A stretch of DNA of 64,000 nt from contig JALQPE010000069.1 in NCBI GenBank assembly GCA_030407315.1, positions 124,001 through 188,000 on the forward strand. The letters run 5' to 3'. A program made the translations under genes and the position numbers. The DNA comes from Asparagopsis taxiformis (Eukaryota; Rhodophyta; Florideophyceae; Bonnemaisoniales; Bonnemaisoniaceae). This document shows positions 48,554 through 58,559 of the stretch, piece by piece; the stretch's first letter is position 1, and each line of letters opens with the position of its first letter. The notes beneath the pieces are model-generated. The model was not told where the DNA came from and did not search any database. It saw only the letters and a program-made list of their open reading frames with translations.

Positions 48554-49685
48554 ATGGCCTTCCTCTCGTCCTACGCACCTCTTCGCGCGCCTCCCACTGC
48601 CAAACTCTCCCCGTCTATTTTAACAAGTCACCTCCCGCTCCTTGTGCGCACCGCCCGCGCCGTCTGGCATGCCTTCTGGCGTGTGCAGATGGCCGAGCTC
48701 GCCCCCTCCGATGCTGCCGGCCGTTATAAACGCCCCAAATCCTCACGCACCCCACATGCAACGCCACGTCCCCTCGCCCACTCCGCCTCCCCACACCTCT
48801 ACGTCGGTGTCGCCTGTCAATGGTGCCATCGTGTCACACTCACCCTCGCCTTGTTGAACGACCACCAGTCGTCGCCCGTGCACGTGTGCCAGTTGCAGCC
48901 TGGTGACGACGGACTGTGGCGATTGCCCGATCATTCCCGTCTCAAGGACGTGTACTTATCTGTCGATAGCGATTATAACGGCCGTTTCACGGCACCGTTG
49001 CTACTCAGCGATGCCGCCATCGTGTCGAATGAATCGTCCGAGATGATTCACATGCTGCCCGGTGCCGACCGGCCGCGCGAGGTGCTGCCAGATGTGTTCT
49101 TCTGGCTGCGTCCGTCGCGCGACAATCCATTTGCTGTCGATGTGGACTTGTTGCAGAGCCTTTGTGAGCAGTTGTATGAGTGTGTGAATGATGGCGTGTA
49201 TCGATGCGGATTTGCGACGTCGCAGTTTGCGTACGAGGAAGCGCAGACCAATTTGTTTAATATGCTGGATAGTATTGAGCAACGGCTGACGACGTCTCGA
49301 TTTGTGTGCAGCGGTAATTGTATCACAGAGGCAGATGTTCGTCTGTTTCCGACCGTGTTCCGATTCGATGCGGTATACGCGGTGTTGTTTAAAGCGTGTC
49401 GAAAGAACATTCGTTCAGACTATCCAGCCATATCGGGCTGGTTACGAGGTACGTTTTGTCGTTTTTCTGTTTCTTAGCGGTGCGTCGATGTGCACTCGCT
49501 TACCGTTTGTAGATATGTACAATTTACCTGGTGTGAAACAAACGTGCGATCTGGAGGCGACGCGGGACAACTATTATACATCGCTGTTCCCGCTCAATCC
49601 TAGCGCCATTGTTGCAGTTACGGCGCAACCAGACCTGTCACCCGCTCCGCATCGGGCACAGCTCGAGGTGCCGTCTCGCAGCTGA
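48554..49685 (+). CDS. Glutathionyl-hydroquinone reductase (Xi-class GST), two exons
   Basis: Join 48554-49448 and 49513-49685, 355 residues. The ATG at 48554 lies in GCCATGG. A 64-nt intron (CGAG|GTACGT...TTGTAG|ATATG, phase 1) is removed; splicing gives WLRDMYNLPGV, the expected W-L-R-D-[LM]-Y family motif. Other signatures: LYVGVACQWCHRVTL (active site; the common form is CPWA), KDVYLSVDSDYNGRFTAPL, AIVSNESSEMIHML, ITEADVRLFPTVFRFDAVYA, and a final block RDNYYTSLFPLNPSAIVAV. The enzyme reduces glutathionyl-hydroquinones using GSH, protecting quinone pools. Active-site CPWA to CQWC leaves the nucleophilic Cys but adds a second one. N-terminal residues could be a presequence. Confidence 0.9.
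49449..49512 (+). other. Spliceosomal intron of the hydroquinone reductase gene (64 nt, phase 1)
   Basis: GTACGT donor and TTTGTAG acceptor. The unspliced frame stops within it, and removal restores the conserved motif across the junction. Confidence 0.9.
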
Positions 49686-50635
49686 ACGTCTAGATTGGGT
49701 TGATAATATACAAATCATGATAATATTATAGTAGTGAGAGGAGCATCGAGGGCAGGACGTGTTTATAAACTACGTCAGCAAAGTTACGTTATGCGATCAA
49801 GAATACGTGGGGGCATTGGTCGAAATTTGCGAACAACGTATGGCGAAAGCGTTATTCTCCCACCAATCACTTACTCTCTCATGCCATCAACGAGAGACCG
49901 TTGAGCACGACTGCACCGCCAGTCTCGCGACCACTGTGCAAAGTTTCAGTACATCCCAAATATTTCAAAACATTTTCAAAATATTTCACAATACGACGCC
50001 CGTCGTCACCGCCACTCACTCTGGAACACTGTGCGCTCCAGCACTCGCCAACCGCTTTTAAGCGGTCGGTAGACCATCTGCAACATTGATCGAGCGTCAG
50101 AGCACCCAAACCTCTGCGCGCATAGTCGTCCAGTCTCGTTCATGTCGTTGAGCAAGCGCTCATCACCATGTGCGGACTGCTACTATGCGCGCACTCCCGT
50201 AGTCGGCATCGCAAGCAAAAACATATATATACGCTTATGGGGATGTTCGAGTGTCCATCTCGTCCATGCTTTACCGGCGATGCCAGATGATTCGGTGAAG
50301 ACTAGCATCGTTCCGACGTATCATTCGGATCGTTGTCACAATCACCAACACCTAAAAAACTTGCGTCACAACACCTCGAAGCACAGCTAGTTTAATCCAA
50401 ATTTTTATAAACATTTCATGCCCAGCGAGGCCTCGTCCTACCCATTCAATCATTCATTGCCCACCGAACATTCGTCCCCATCTGCATCGCACGCAATTCC
50501 CAACCTCGACCTCCCGCTCCGTACCTATATCAACCTCGCACAACCCGTCCGATCCATCGCCGCCCACGTCTTGAATGACGCTTTCGCGCTCACTCGCCCC
50601 CGGCGCGCGCCCCACCCCCCACCCGCGCCCTCCGC
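49686..50635. other. Intergenic region upstream of Elongin A
   Basis: 950 bp. An A/T motif repeats at 49957-49990 (ATATTTCAAAACATTTTCAAAATATTT). An open frame at 50418-50672 has a true ATG but overlaps the Elongin A start and lacks any domain; I treat it as 5' UTR or chance. Confidence 0.4.
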
Positions 50636-51472
50636 ATGGCCCCGCACCGACACGGCATCGGAAGAGAGGTAGACGACGACGAGCTATTCGGCGACGCTGA
50701 GCGCGCGTCCCTTCGCGCGCACAAGCGACCTCGTCGCCCGCAACCTTCCGCATCGTCTACGCAACCCAACCGCGCCACCGCCACCGCCACCGCCACTGCA
50801 GCTACTGTCGCCAAAGCCGACGCCGATGCTTGCAAACAGGTCGCGTCGCTCGAGCAGCTACGCGCCGCGTTTGCGCCGCCGCCGCGCTCGCATCGCGCCT
50901 GCGTGGCGCCCTTTATCTCGCCGCCGTGTCTCACCGAGGAGGAGCACGCCGACGAGGCCGCGCGCTTCCAACTCGCGCCGCGTCTCTCCAGTCTGGCGCT
51001 ACGCGCCGCGCGTCGCGTCGCCTGTAGCGGCCAATTGCGCGACCTGTCCCGACTCGCCGACGAACATGTGTTTGCGATCTTCTCCGCCGCCTCCATGTCC
51101 GACGCCGTGCTCGTCGAGCTGGAGCGCTGCAATCCGTCGCGAGTGGATGTGCTCGAGGCGTTGTGGTCGCGTCTGGTGGTGCAAAAATATAATGTTACCA
51201 GCTTGCCGGACGGTATTACGTGGTGGCGTGCGTTCTATCAGGCGAAGAAGGATGAGGATGAAAGCTGTCTCCAACGCGCTAGAGAGCGATTACGTAGTCG
51301 CTATATCGAGGGAGAGGCCGGACGACAGTCGACGAAATTGGCATCGGCGAGGACGGTGTCCAAGAATTTACCAGCGAGAAGAAGGCGTGGTGCTGCGTCT
51401 AGTTCGGGTGTGGCGCCTACGATTATTTCGCGTCTACGTAATGAACTGCGTAAAGGTCGACAGCGCAGATAG
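50636..51472 (+). CDS. Elongin A-like protein (RNA polymerase II elongation / Cullin ligase subunit)
   Basis: 278 residues, ATG at 50636. The N-terminal ~100 residues are low-complexity (Ala/Thr, from a GCC ACC repeat). From about 120 the Elongin A module is visible: LRDLSRLADEHVFAIFSAASM (BC-box/F-box-like helix), LVELERCNPSRVDVLEALW (family: L-x-x-I-E-x-x-N-P-x-x...LW), VVQKYN, then GITWWRAFYQAKKDEDE. The basic C-terminus (NLPARRRRGAAS; LRNELRKGRQRR) is expected to be nuclear. Elongin A stimulates Pol II elongation and, with Elongin B/C and Cullin, ubiquitinates stalled Pol II. No N-terminal TFS2N domain is present. Confidence 0.75.
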   Translation: MAPHRHGIGREVDDDELFGDAERASLRAHKRPRRPQPSASSTQPNRATATATATAATVAKADADACKQVASLEQLRAAFAPPPRSHRACVAPFISPPCLTEEEHADEAARFQLAPRLSSLALRAARRVACSGQLRDLSRLADEHVFAIFSAASMSDAVLVELERCNPSRVDVLEALWSRLVVQKYNVTSLPDGITWWRAFYQAKKDEDESCLQRARERLRSRYIEGEAGRQSTKLASARTVSKNLPARRRRGAASSSGVAPTIISRLRNELRKGRQRR

Positions 51473-51483
51473 ATGGCATGTGT

Positions 51484-51822
51484 TTATTCAATGCGTTGGA
51501 TGATGTGTACGCCGCTGTCGGTATCGACAAAGCCACTGATCTCGCCTACGTTGAGCGAAAATGCTACATCTTCAAACGGTTTCTGCATCTGACCGTGTCC
51601 AAAGTGGCCGAGATCGCCGCCGTTTTTGGCGGAGGAACAATCGCTCTCCGTAGAAGCAAGCGCTTCAAACGACGTCTGCCCTGACACAATGCTCTCTCGA
51701 TGGCGCGCCAATATCTGCAACGCCTGCTCCTTGCTGCGCGTGATACGCTCCGATTTCCACGAGGCTGGACGGCGCGAACCGGCGTGCTTTACCAATAGAT
51801 GACGACAACGAACTTGCGACAT
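51484..51822 (-). CDS. Pin1-type parvulin peptidyl-prolyl isomerase (no WW domain)
   Basis: 112 residues from ATG 51822 ([13 protein letters not shown]), the usual start of WW-less Pin1-type parvulins; longer upstream frames would add a non-conserved extension. The phosphate-binding basic cluster is intact ([11 protein letters not shown]), as is the catalytic Cys segment [21 protein letters not shown]. The ending is [15 protein letters not shown]...[11 protein letters not shown] with the conserved His. It isomerises phospho-Ser/Thr-Pro bonds in signalling and cell-cycle proteins. It is convergent with Elongin A; only 11 bp separate the stops. Confidence 0.93.
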   Translation of the reverse strand: MSQVRCRHLLVKHAGSRRPASWKSERITRSKEQALQILARHRESIVSGQTSFEALASTESDCSSAKNGGDLGHFGHGQMQKPFEDVAFSLNVGEISGFVDTDSGVHIIQRIE

Positions 51823-51990
51823 ACTGCTCTCTGTAAATAAAGCGTGTGCAATATTATTCGACCTCTCCGTTGCGTCGCCTCCGTCACCGACGAAATCAGC
51901 AAAAGCCCATTGCATGCATTTTACATATCTATACAAAAAAGCGCCACGTGTAAACAGCAGCCCATATACATATCGCTACATCCAAAGTGT

Positions 51991-52569
51991 CTACACGTGC
52001 AACAAACCGCTCTGAATCTCCATCGACGCCGGACCCTCCATCGACGCGGCTCGATCGCCCTCCGAAACAGGCGGAAGCTGTTCGCTGACGTCGCGCAGAC
52101 CGATCATAGCGCGACGGGTCTCGCAAGCGATACGCGCGACACAATGCGTGATCCACGCGAGTAGGAAGATGGAAATGGCGCCAAACACGAGCGAGGCCCA
52201 AACATTTTTCTGCCGACTCACCGCGACGATCCACACGGCCTGTCCGCCGATGAGCAACAAACAACCGATAGCGATGCACACGGTGGCGGCGATGATGCGC
52301 GCCAATTGCGCGCTGCGCGCGCTCGAAAAGTACTTGCTGTCCAACGCGCGGTCCATGCGCCAATAGAAGGCGAGCGGCGCGGCGCCGATGAGCAGGAAGG
52401 GCCACGAAACGGCGATGCATATCACATAGGCGGTTTGCAGCGTGTCGTCTTCAAAGTGGCGGCTTTGGTCCGTGAAGAGCAGCACGAACGGGACCACGGT
52501 GAAGATGACGAGGAGAAGCGCCACTACGGCCGTGTCGCATAGCTTGGCTCTTCGAAGCGGGTCGCTCAT
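51991..52569 (-). CDS. Four-helix membrane protein, unknown
   Basis: 192 residues from ATG 52569 (CACCATGAGCG). An in-frame ATG at 52740 exists but would start 19 bp from the preceding gene's stop and adds no membrane segment. Four hydrophobic helices: DTAVVALLLVIFTVVPFVLL, TAYVICIAVSWPFLLIGAAP, IIAATVCIAIGCLLLIGG and LVFGAISIFLLAWITHCVA. The C-terminal tail is polar, with Glu/Ser (SEQLPPVSEGDR). No family recognised; the length resembles small transport-accessory proteins. Confidence 0.65.
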   Translation of the reverse strand: MSDPLRRAKLCDTAVVALLLVIFTVVPFVLLFTDQSRHFEDDTLQTAYVICIAVSWPFLLIGAAPLAFYWRMDRALDSKYFSSARSAQLARIIAATVCIAIGCLLLIGGQAVWIVAVSRQKNVWASLVFGAISIFLLAWITHCVARIACETRRAMIGLRDVSEQLPPVSEGDRAASMEGPASMEIQSGLLHV

Positions 52570-52758
52570 GGTGGGGGTGCGCGCTCGCGCTTGCATGGAG
52601 CGGGCGCATTGCGATGCATTTGGGTTTATGCAGACGTTTGCTCTGCTCGCTGGCGGACGGGCGTGTTTCAATGAAATTTGTAATTTTTTGGGCCGCACAC
52701 TTGCGTACGTGTCGTTCGCTGCTGCTTCAATTTCATTCATGTGCTATGTCTATCAACG

Positions 52759-54534
52759 TTACAGAAAGCTTTGCAGATCAATCTCCAATGCCGAGCACGG
52801 ATAATTGAGCGAAAAGTTTGCGATCACTTGCGGATGGATCCACCCCACACATCCAATCACCTCGCCATTATACACCACGTCTGCTCGTCGGCCCTCGAAA
52901 AATGCGTCATCCGAGCAGGACGTCGCATCGATACCCCACTCGCCTGCGCGGCGACCATCTCCTCGTTTCACCCCGAGCGTGCTCATTACATGCTCCAACA
53001 GTCCCTGGATAACCTCAAATCCAGCACTTGTCGCGCAATAAATTGCCCCAACCTTTCGTCGATTTACCGCCAACACCTCTGCATTGTCGTCTTTCAACAC
53101 GACGTCGCCCACCTCGAACAGCTTGATCGGCACCTTTGACTTGCGGTTCTCTCGTAGAGTCTTCAACAACCCAGGTAGTAATGATGTTCGACACTCTTCA
53201 AATTCAAGTGTCTTCGGATTCCCAATCTTCACCGCCTTTGTTCCATCGTCCACCCGACGCAACAGCCCGAAATTCTCCCCATTCGATACCGTCACCCACG
53301 TCAGCACTTCCGTGTATCCCTGCTGCGCCAGTCCCTCTCTGCGCACCAGATCCGATAGATGATTCAACGGCTGTTGTTTCCCAACAGTAGACGTTTCCGG
53401 TACTCGTTCCGCCACATTGTTAAACCCGTAGCCCACCGCGACGTCGCACATTATGTCACACGCGTGCAATACATCCGACCGAATGATCGGTACTTGCACT
53501 GTAATCGTCTTCTCGTCCGTCACACGCGCTGGCAATTGCATACGACGCAGCATGCCCACCATGTCCTGTGCCCCCATATTCACCCCGATACTCTTGTTAA
53601 TATAGTCGACATTTGCACAAACCTCCGGCGCGTGAAAATCCGGAGTTATCATGCTCGTTCCGTCTGCATAGTCGACTTGCACACTCTCCACCGTGTACGG
53701 ATCGGCGCAATACTTTGAGTACATTGCAACAATAGTGTTGAGCACAATCATTGCTTTCGTCTTATCCGTTGCCGTGCATTCAATGAACATGTTCTTCGTG
53801 TTGAGTGTGATTTTCGAGTGGTCACCATTGATAATAGGCGGCATGGAAAGCACCGTTCGTTTCGAATCGTAGATGACCGGATATCGCGGACAATCACGTA
53901 TAATATGAAGGTACTTTTTCAATTGCGCATCTTGATCGTACAACTCCATCAAAGCCGCCGCGTCATACTCCTGTTCCTTTGCCAGGGGCACAAATTTAAT
54001 CTCCGACGGTGGCAAAGCCTCATACGAAAACGGCGACGAAATCGTGTCCAAATCATGCGTCCCGATAGCAACCAATGTGCGTCGACGACAGATGTTCTGA
54101 TGCAGCTTTTCCTGCAGATCGATAAGGCTCTGATAAACCGCTTCTGTCATGTTGATATCGCGCAGCACGGCGCAAACCACGTAGGGACGAACCTGCGAAA
54201 CTTCCGCAGCCACCGTCATTTTCAGCGATGGATCGCCGTTGATCTTGTATGTCGGCGCGCTGGCATCAGTGCCCATGAACACTCGTAGCGCTTGTGCAAG
54301 CCCCTCTAGACAGAGAAGGTCGTAGCGATTGGCGGGTACTTCGATCTTGTACATAATTTCTTCTGCTATCTCCACGCCGGCCGATAGCGCACGCGAGCCA
54401 ATGTTGGGCTTTTCGCTGACCACGCCATCGAGTTCCAAGCCGAATTCAAAGCATAGGTCGTCGAATTCTTCCTCGGTGAACTGCTTTTCTAGCAGTTCGA
54501 AGAGACGGTCGCGGGGGACGGAGACGGTGGGCAT
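52759..54534 (-). CDS. Phenylalanyl-tRNA synthetase beta subunit, cytosolic
   Basis: 591 residues, ATG at 54534, close to the usual ~590 of archaeal/eukaryotic PheRS beta. The N-terminus MPTVSVPRDRLFELLEKQFT is family-typical. B3/B4 editing-domain features include VPANRYDLLCLEGLAQALRVF and CPRYPVIYDS. The B5 region contains VQVPIIRSDVLHACDIMCDVAVGYGFN. The catalytic-fold-like C-terminal part has VRREGLAQQGYTEVLTWVTVS, NPKTLEFEECRTSLLPGLLKTL and PIKLFEVGDVV. It pairs with the alpha subunit (not in the window) to charge tRNA-Phe. No targeting peptide, so cytosolic. Confidence 0.96.
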   Translation of the reverse strand: MPTVSVPRDRLFELLEKQFTEEEFDDLCFEFGLELDGVVSEKPNIGSRALSAGVEIAEEIMYKIEVPANRYDLLCLEGLAQALRVFMGTDASAPTYKINGDPSLKMTVAAEVSQVRPYVVCAVLRDINMTEAVYQSLIDLQEKLHQNICRRRTLVAIGTHDLDTISSPFSYEALPPSEIKFVPLAKEQEYDAAALMELYDQDAQLKKYLHIIRDCPRYPVIYDSKRTVLSMPPIINGDHSKITLNTKNMFIECTATDKTKAMIVLNTIVAMYSKYCADPYTVESVQVDYADGTSMITPDFHAPEVCANVDYINKSIGVNMGAQDMVGMLRRMQLPARVTDEKTITVQVPIIRSDVLHACDIMCDVAVGYGFNNVAERVPETSTVGKQQPLNHLSDLVRREGLAQQGYTEVLTWVTVSNGENFGLLRRVDDGTKAVKIGNPKTLEFEECRTSLLPGLLKTLRENRKSKVPIKLFEVGDVVLKDDNAEVLAVNRRKVGAIYCATSAGFEVIQGLLEHVMSTLGVKRGDGRRAGEWGIDATSCSDDAFFEGRRADVVYNGEVIGCVGWIHPQVIANFSLNYPCSALEIDLQSFL

Positions 54535-54904
54535 GACGCAATTGGACTAGGTGATTATTGTAATCAACAAGTTGCAGGAAAAATTGTTCGGTGAGTTGCG
54601 CTGCGATGGCGCGGCGGCACGGCATGGTGCTCATATTTGCAATGGATTGAACGTGCACAAAATTGTTGGAATAATTCGATGATAAATTGCTGGATGAAGA
54701 TGCCGAGCTGGACCACTCTTACGTGTATTGAGCGCTTCTCCAACTACTTTTTACTTGTAACGATTGCTATATGAACAACACCAACTTGGCAAAAGCTGAT
54801 GGCCGTGCCATATCCTGGAAACATGACTGCGTTGAATGGGAGAGTCATAAACGAAGCGTCACAAGATGAGCCGACAGCTATGGATGGAAAGCCAGCTTAC
54901 GTCG
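54535..54904. other. Intergenic region upstream of PheRS beta
   Basis: 370 bp with the PheRS beta promoter (minus strand) and the 3' region of the aminopropyltransferase-like gene. No gene seen. Confidence 0.35.
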
Positions 54905-56505
54905 CTACATGATTTCATGCGCAAGCAAAGCACGCCACAGCGTTGAACCATGCAACTTTCTCATCAGCTGAATATGAATAGCGGCAGTTTCCCACTGACC
55001 CATTCTCAGAAACCAATCGCTCGACTCGGCAGAACCCATTCGTGCGCCCAACTGACTTCTCTCGATTCTGTGCTTCAAGAAACTAGTGAGTGCAATTTCG
55101 CGGTTTCCAGATTGCAAAAAGTCTCTCTCCACTGGCGTACGAAACGTGAGTCTCTCGGGTACGTGAGAGGCAAAAAAAACGATATTGTGCAAGCGTGACG
55201 AGTCACCATCGCCAAATGCAGCAACATGGCCGAACACAGACGCGAGTCGATCGTACACGACTGCGACAGAGCGCGTACCAAGCGCGGTCGGGTCATCCAG
55301 CATGCCGACAAAGTTGACGGCGAGCACACCGTCCTCCTTCATGACGGCCTCTATGGCGTCAAAGGTGTGCTGTGCAAAGAGGTCGAGCGGAACTGAGCCG
55401 CCTGTGAAGACGTCATGAACGACGTAATCATAGATGCGCACGTTATTTTTTTGCACGGCTTGATTGAGAAAGACGAGGGCGTCCTGGGTGTACACATTGG
55501 GAACGTTGAAACCAAAGTATCTCTGTGCATATCTGACGACGACGGGGTCGATTTCCACAACGTCTACTTGCGAACCAAGAGTGTGCAGACCCTGCGCTAC
55601 GACGCCGATTCCGAGTCCGATGCAGAGGGTGCGCCCTTCACGTCCGCCGGTTTCATGGGCGGATTGGTGCGGGAGGCGCGTGAGACGGACGGCTTCGTGG
55701 ACATAGAACTGGGAGAAGATGGAGTCGTGATCGTAACCAGGCTTGATGTGCAGACCACCTAATACAGAGAGGTCGGCTGTGAGCATGCGATAACGGCCAG
55801 TGAGTTCTAGAACGGTTATGAGACCGGTGTGCTACGGGTCTGAGCGAGAATTGCATAGCCAGGGGGGAGGAGGCGCGGATGGAGGCGATGGATGAGTCGT
55901 TTGCCGATTGGGGCTATTACATTGCGGGTTAGAAGGAAGGATGTTACGAAGAGGGAGAGGGCGTAAAGCGGGACGGGGATGCGGCGGAGGGTGGACACAA
56001 TTCGGGCAGATCTAGAGAGGCGTCGTCGTTTGGTGGCCTTGGTGCGAGCGGGTGTCAAGTAGAGATGGCGTAGATAGAGGGAATTGGATGCGAGGAGCAC
56101 GGTGGAGGCGGCGACAAGGGTGGTCGGACAGAGAGCGGGGAGGAATTGTAGATGGGATATATATTGTGCAGCGTGAAGAGCGGCGAGAAAAGCGGGTATG
56201 GCGGTGAGGAATGAGGCGCGATGAGATATTACAGCCACGGATGGCAGGAGACAGGTGAGGATGAGATCAATGCGGGGCAGATGGGCGGTGTGAGTGAGGG
56301 AGAAGATGAGGAGTGGGAGGAGGGAAAGGAATGGTGGGAGAAGAATGGATAGGACTGCGACGAGGACTAGGGTGATGGGAGGCACGATATAGGATATGAG
56401 CTGAGCTTGAAGGGCGCCTTGGATAGCTGGAAGAATGTGTTGAAGACGGGCGTAATGGAAACCGGCTGCGAGTCCGAGAGTTAGGCCGAGCGCTGGGCGC
56501 TGCAT
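54905..56505 (-). pseudogene. Membrane-anchored spermidine-synthase-like gene interrupted by a one-base frameshift
   Basis: Two adjacent minus-strand frames make one family-typical protein. The upstream part (56505 to ~55830; 229 codons to its stop at 55816) has several membrane helices (SYIVPPITLVLVAVLSILLP, PLYALSLFVTSFLLTRNVIA) and ends LLPPGYAILAQTRSTPVS. The downstream part (ATG 55786; 293 codons to 54905) is the aminopropyltransferase-like Rossmann domain: LCIGLGIGVVAQGL, VDVVEIDPVVVRYAQ, YDYVVHDVFTGGSVP. Reading on in the -1 frame from the junction gives TGLITVLELTGRYRML, exactly the connector expected between the two. One missing base near 55826-55831 therefore splits the gene. Causes: real mutation, programmed slippage, or sequencing error. 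Multi-helix spermidine-synthase-like proteins of this type are often not true polyamine enzymes. Confidence 0.72.
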
Positions 56506-56741
56506 TGTGAAAGTGCATCGGTTGGGAGGGAGTGTGCTGGAGGATTGGGATTAAATCGGGTCGGCGAGGGCAACGCAACGGACGGCATGTGTGTCAAGGA
56601 TGGCGCGTGTGCGATGTTATGTGACATGTACAAGTGCGAGTTTTTCGGGACAAATTTCGGTGATTTTAAATCGCTCATTTACGCCACTCTGCAGCAGCAC
56701 AGCGCAGCGCAGCGCAGTTCACATCGAACCCACACACACCC

Positions 56742-57413
56742 ATGGGCAAACGCGGCACCGCACTTTCCTGCGCCGCCTCACTCGGTCTCTTTGCGCTCGG
56801 CGCGGCCGTCGGAGCGCACCGAACGCGTCGTCGTCTCCGCCAGTCACTACGCCCCGTATCTCCGCTCCGCGCGCTGCCGTCCAGCGACAGTCTCACGGAC
56901 GCTGAAACGCGCGTCGATGCCAACTGCGCCACCGATTGCGCGCCGTCCACCGAGCTGCAACTGGACTGTCCAGTCTGTCTGCACGAACTCGTGCTGCCGC
57001 GCGTCACGCCCTGCGGTCACACGCTATGCAGTCCCTGTCTAGCGTCGCTCTTCGAGCACGAGCGTCGCCCCGCATGCCCCGTTTGTCGGCGCAGAATTCG
57101 TGTCGCCGCCGATAAGATCCCCGTCAATTACATGATTAAGGCCTGCGTGGACGCACATGTCGCCGCGAGGGGTGACCAAGCTTGGCTCGCTTATCGTCGC
57201 CTCGAGGAAGAGGCTCGCGCTTTTCTGGTCCCGTTTGCACCGCAGGATGAAACCGTGCAAAGACAGAGCGTTGTTACTCAGCTGCGACCAGCGTGGAATT
57301 GGTTCAAGTGGACCGTTATTATTGTTACAGAGTTTGGAGCGTTTTTGGTCAGTCTCAAGGAAGTGCTTGAGTCGGCACCGAGTCGGTCGAGGCTCTATCA
57401 ACGTATTGTATAA
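56742..57413 (+). CDS. C3HC4 RING-finger protein with terminal membrane segments
   Basis: 223 residues, ATG at 56742 (ACCCATGGG). A hydrophobic segment at residues 8-25 (LSCAASLGLFALGAAVGA) may be a signal or anchor. RING at 76-115: CPVC...TPCGHTLCSPC...CPVC, eight ligands all present. It is followed by KIPVNYMIKACVDAHVAARG, a helix often seen after RING domains in TRAF/TRIM-like and BRE1-like ligases. A second hydrophobic segment lies near 190-206 (WFKWTVIIVTEFGAFLVSL). Likely a membrane E3 ubiquitin ligase; target unknown. CAGCG repeats lie just upstream (about 56695-56716). Confidence 0.82.
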   Translation: MGKRGTALSCAASLGLFALGAAVGAHRTRRRLRQSLRPVSPLRALPSSDSLTDAETRVDANCATDCAPSTELQLDCPVCLHELVLPRVTPCGHTLCSPCLASLFEHERRPACPVCRRRIRVAADKIPVNYMIKACVDAHVAARGDQAWLAYRRLEEEARAFLVPFAPQDETVQRQSVVTQLRPAWNWFKWTVIIVTEFGAFLVSLKEVLESAPSRSRLYQRIV

Positions 57414-58559
57414 AGTTCGTATATATGTCTTGCATTAACTAAACTTGTGCTTGCGACTCTTCTCCATGTTGCAATAGACGAATTCTGGAGTTCCCATATG
57501 GGAATATACGGAAATGGCATTGGAATTTGTGCGCATGGCTGGGCAGAGGGAGCGGTGTTCGCACGGAGCCTTTGTTTATCACACGCTGCCCAGGGAGCAT
57601 GTGCAAACCTTACAGTAAAGACAAATGGCATGAATAGTTTTAGGAATTGTGTTACGGTGATTTCAATGCTAAGTAAAAGAGTCACGGTTCTTCGTGCACT
57701 CGTAACGCGTCAAGTGAAAGACAGTTGTCTCGAAATCTCGACTCTGGGATATGAGCTCGTATCTCAACGAGATCGTGTGCGGATGTAGCTACATACAGCG
57801 TTCAGATGACATACGCTGCGGGCAGCCACGCAGGATGTTTCACATCAACCTTCTATCTACTTCATCACTCCAATCATTTTCTGCTTTGAAGTGGCCCAGA
57901 TACCAGTGCAGCTACATTGGTCGTGATTATCGTAGCTGCATTGTCTGTGTCATTCTTTCGCAATCGAAAGGCGCAAGTCGGAAACCGCAAGTTCACAGCA
58001 CAATGGCGCTATCTTGAATCAAACAATAGAAATGCACTGCGTTTATGAGACAGACAACAAGGCGAATCTTGTACACGAAAAAGAAGCCAGCACATCGCGT
58101 GTGGAGGGTACATCTCATCGTGCAATTTGCCACCAATCTAAGATATGAACTGCATATACCAACGAGCTTTTCGAAGAGTGACGGCTGCACAGAAAAACAA
58201 CCCCTGCAGTCGAAACTACCCGACGATAGTCGATGATGTGAAGGATGCAGAGAAAGGTGTGACAGACAGGTACGAATGCAAGAAGAAATAAATTTTCCCT
58301 AGCTGCAGTGTGACATGATGCAGTTGTGGCTAAAATATATCAGCCGGAATCAGCTCGGAAGGAAGTTACTTGGGTGATAGGATGGAGTTGTACCAATTTT
58401 GCATCTTGAGTATTTGAGAAACTGTTGGAAACCCGTTCATGTTCTATCTGGAAGTAAAGTGCGCAATTTTTCTTGTGTGATTGCGGAAGTTTATTCGAAA
58501 GGAGTGAAATCATAAGATTGGCTGCAAACGGAACGTTAACTTCAAATCTGCTTGCGCAA
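57414..58559. other. AT-richer flank of the transposase gene
   Basis: 1.1 kb without a supportable gene. An 8-bp inverted pair, CTGGGCAG/CTGCCCAG, lies at about 57538-57597. This may be the left arm of the transposable element, but I could not find convincing terminal inverted repeats or a target duplication. Confidence 0.4.

Noticed and set aside
50418..50672. 84-codon ORF with ATG just before Elongin A
   Set aside because: Overlaps the Elongin A start in another frame and has no domain; more likely leader sequence.
55787..55830. A tiny GT..AG intron joining the two parts of the aminopropyltransferase-like gene
   Set aside because: The only candidate is about 29 nt, far below the 64-79 nt of the other introns, and would delete conserved connector residues.
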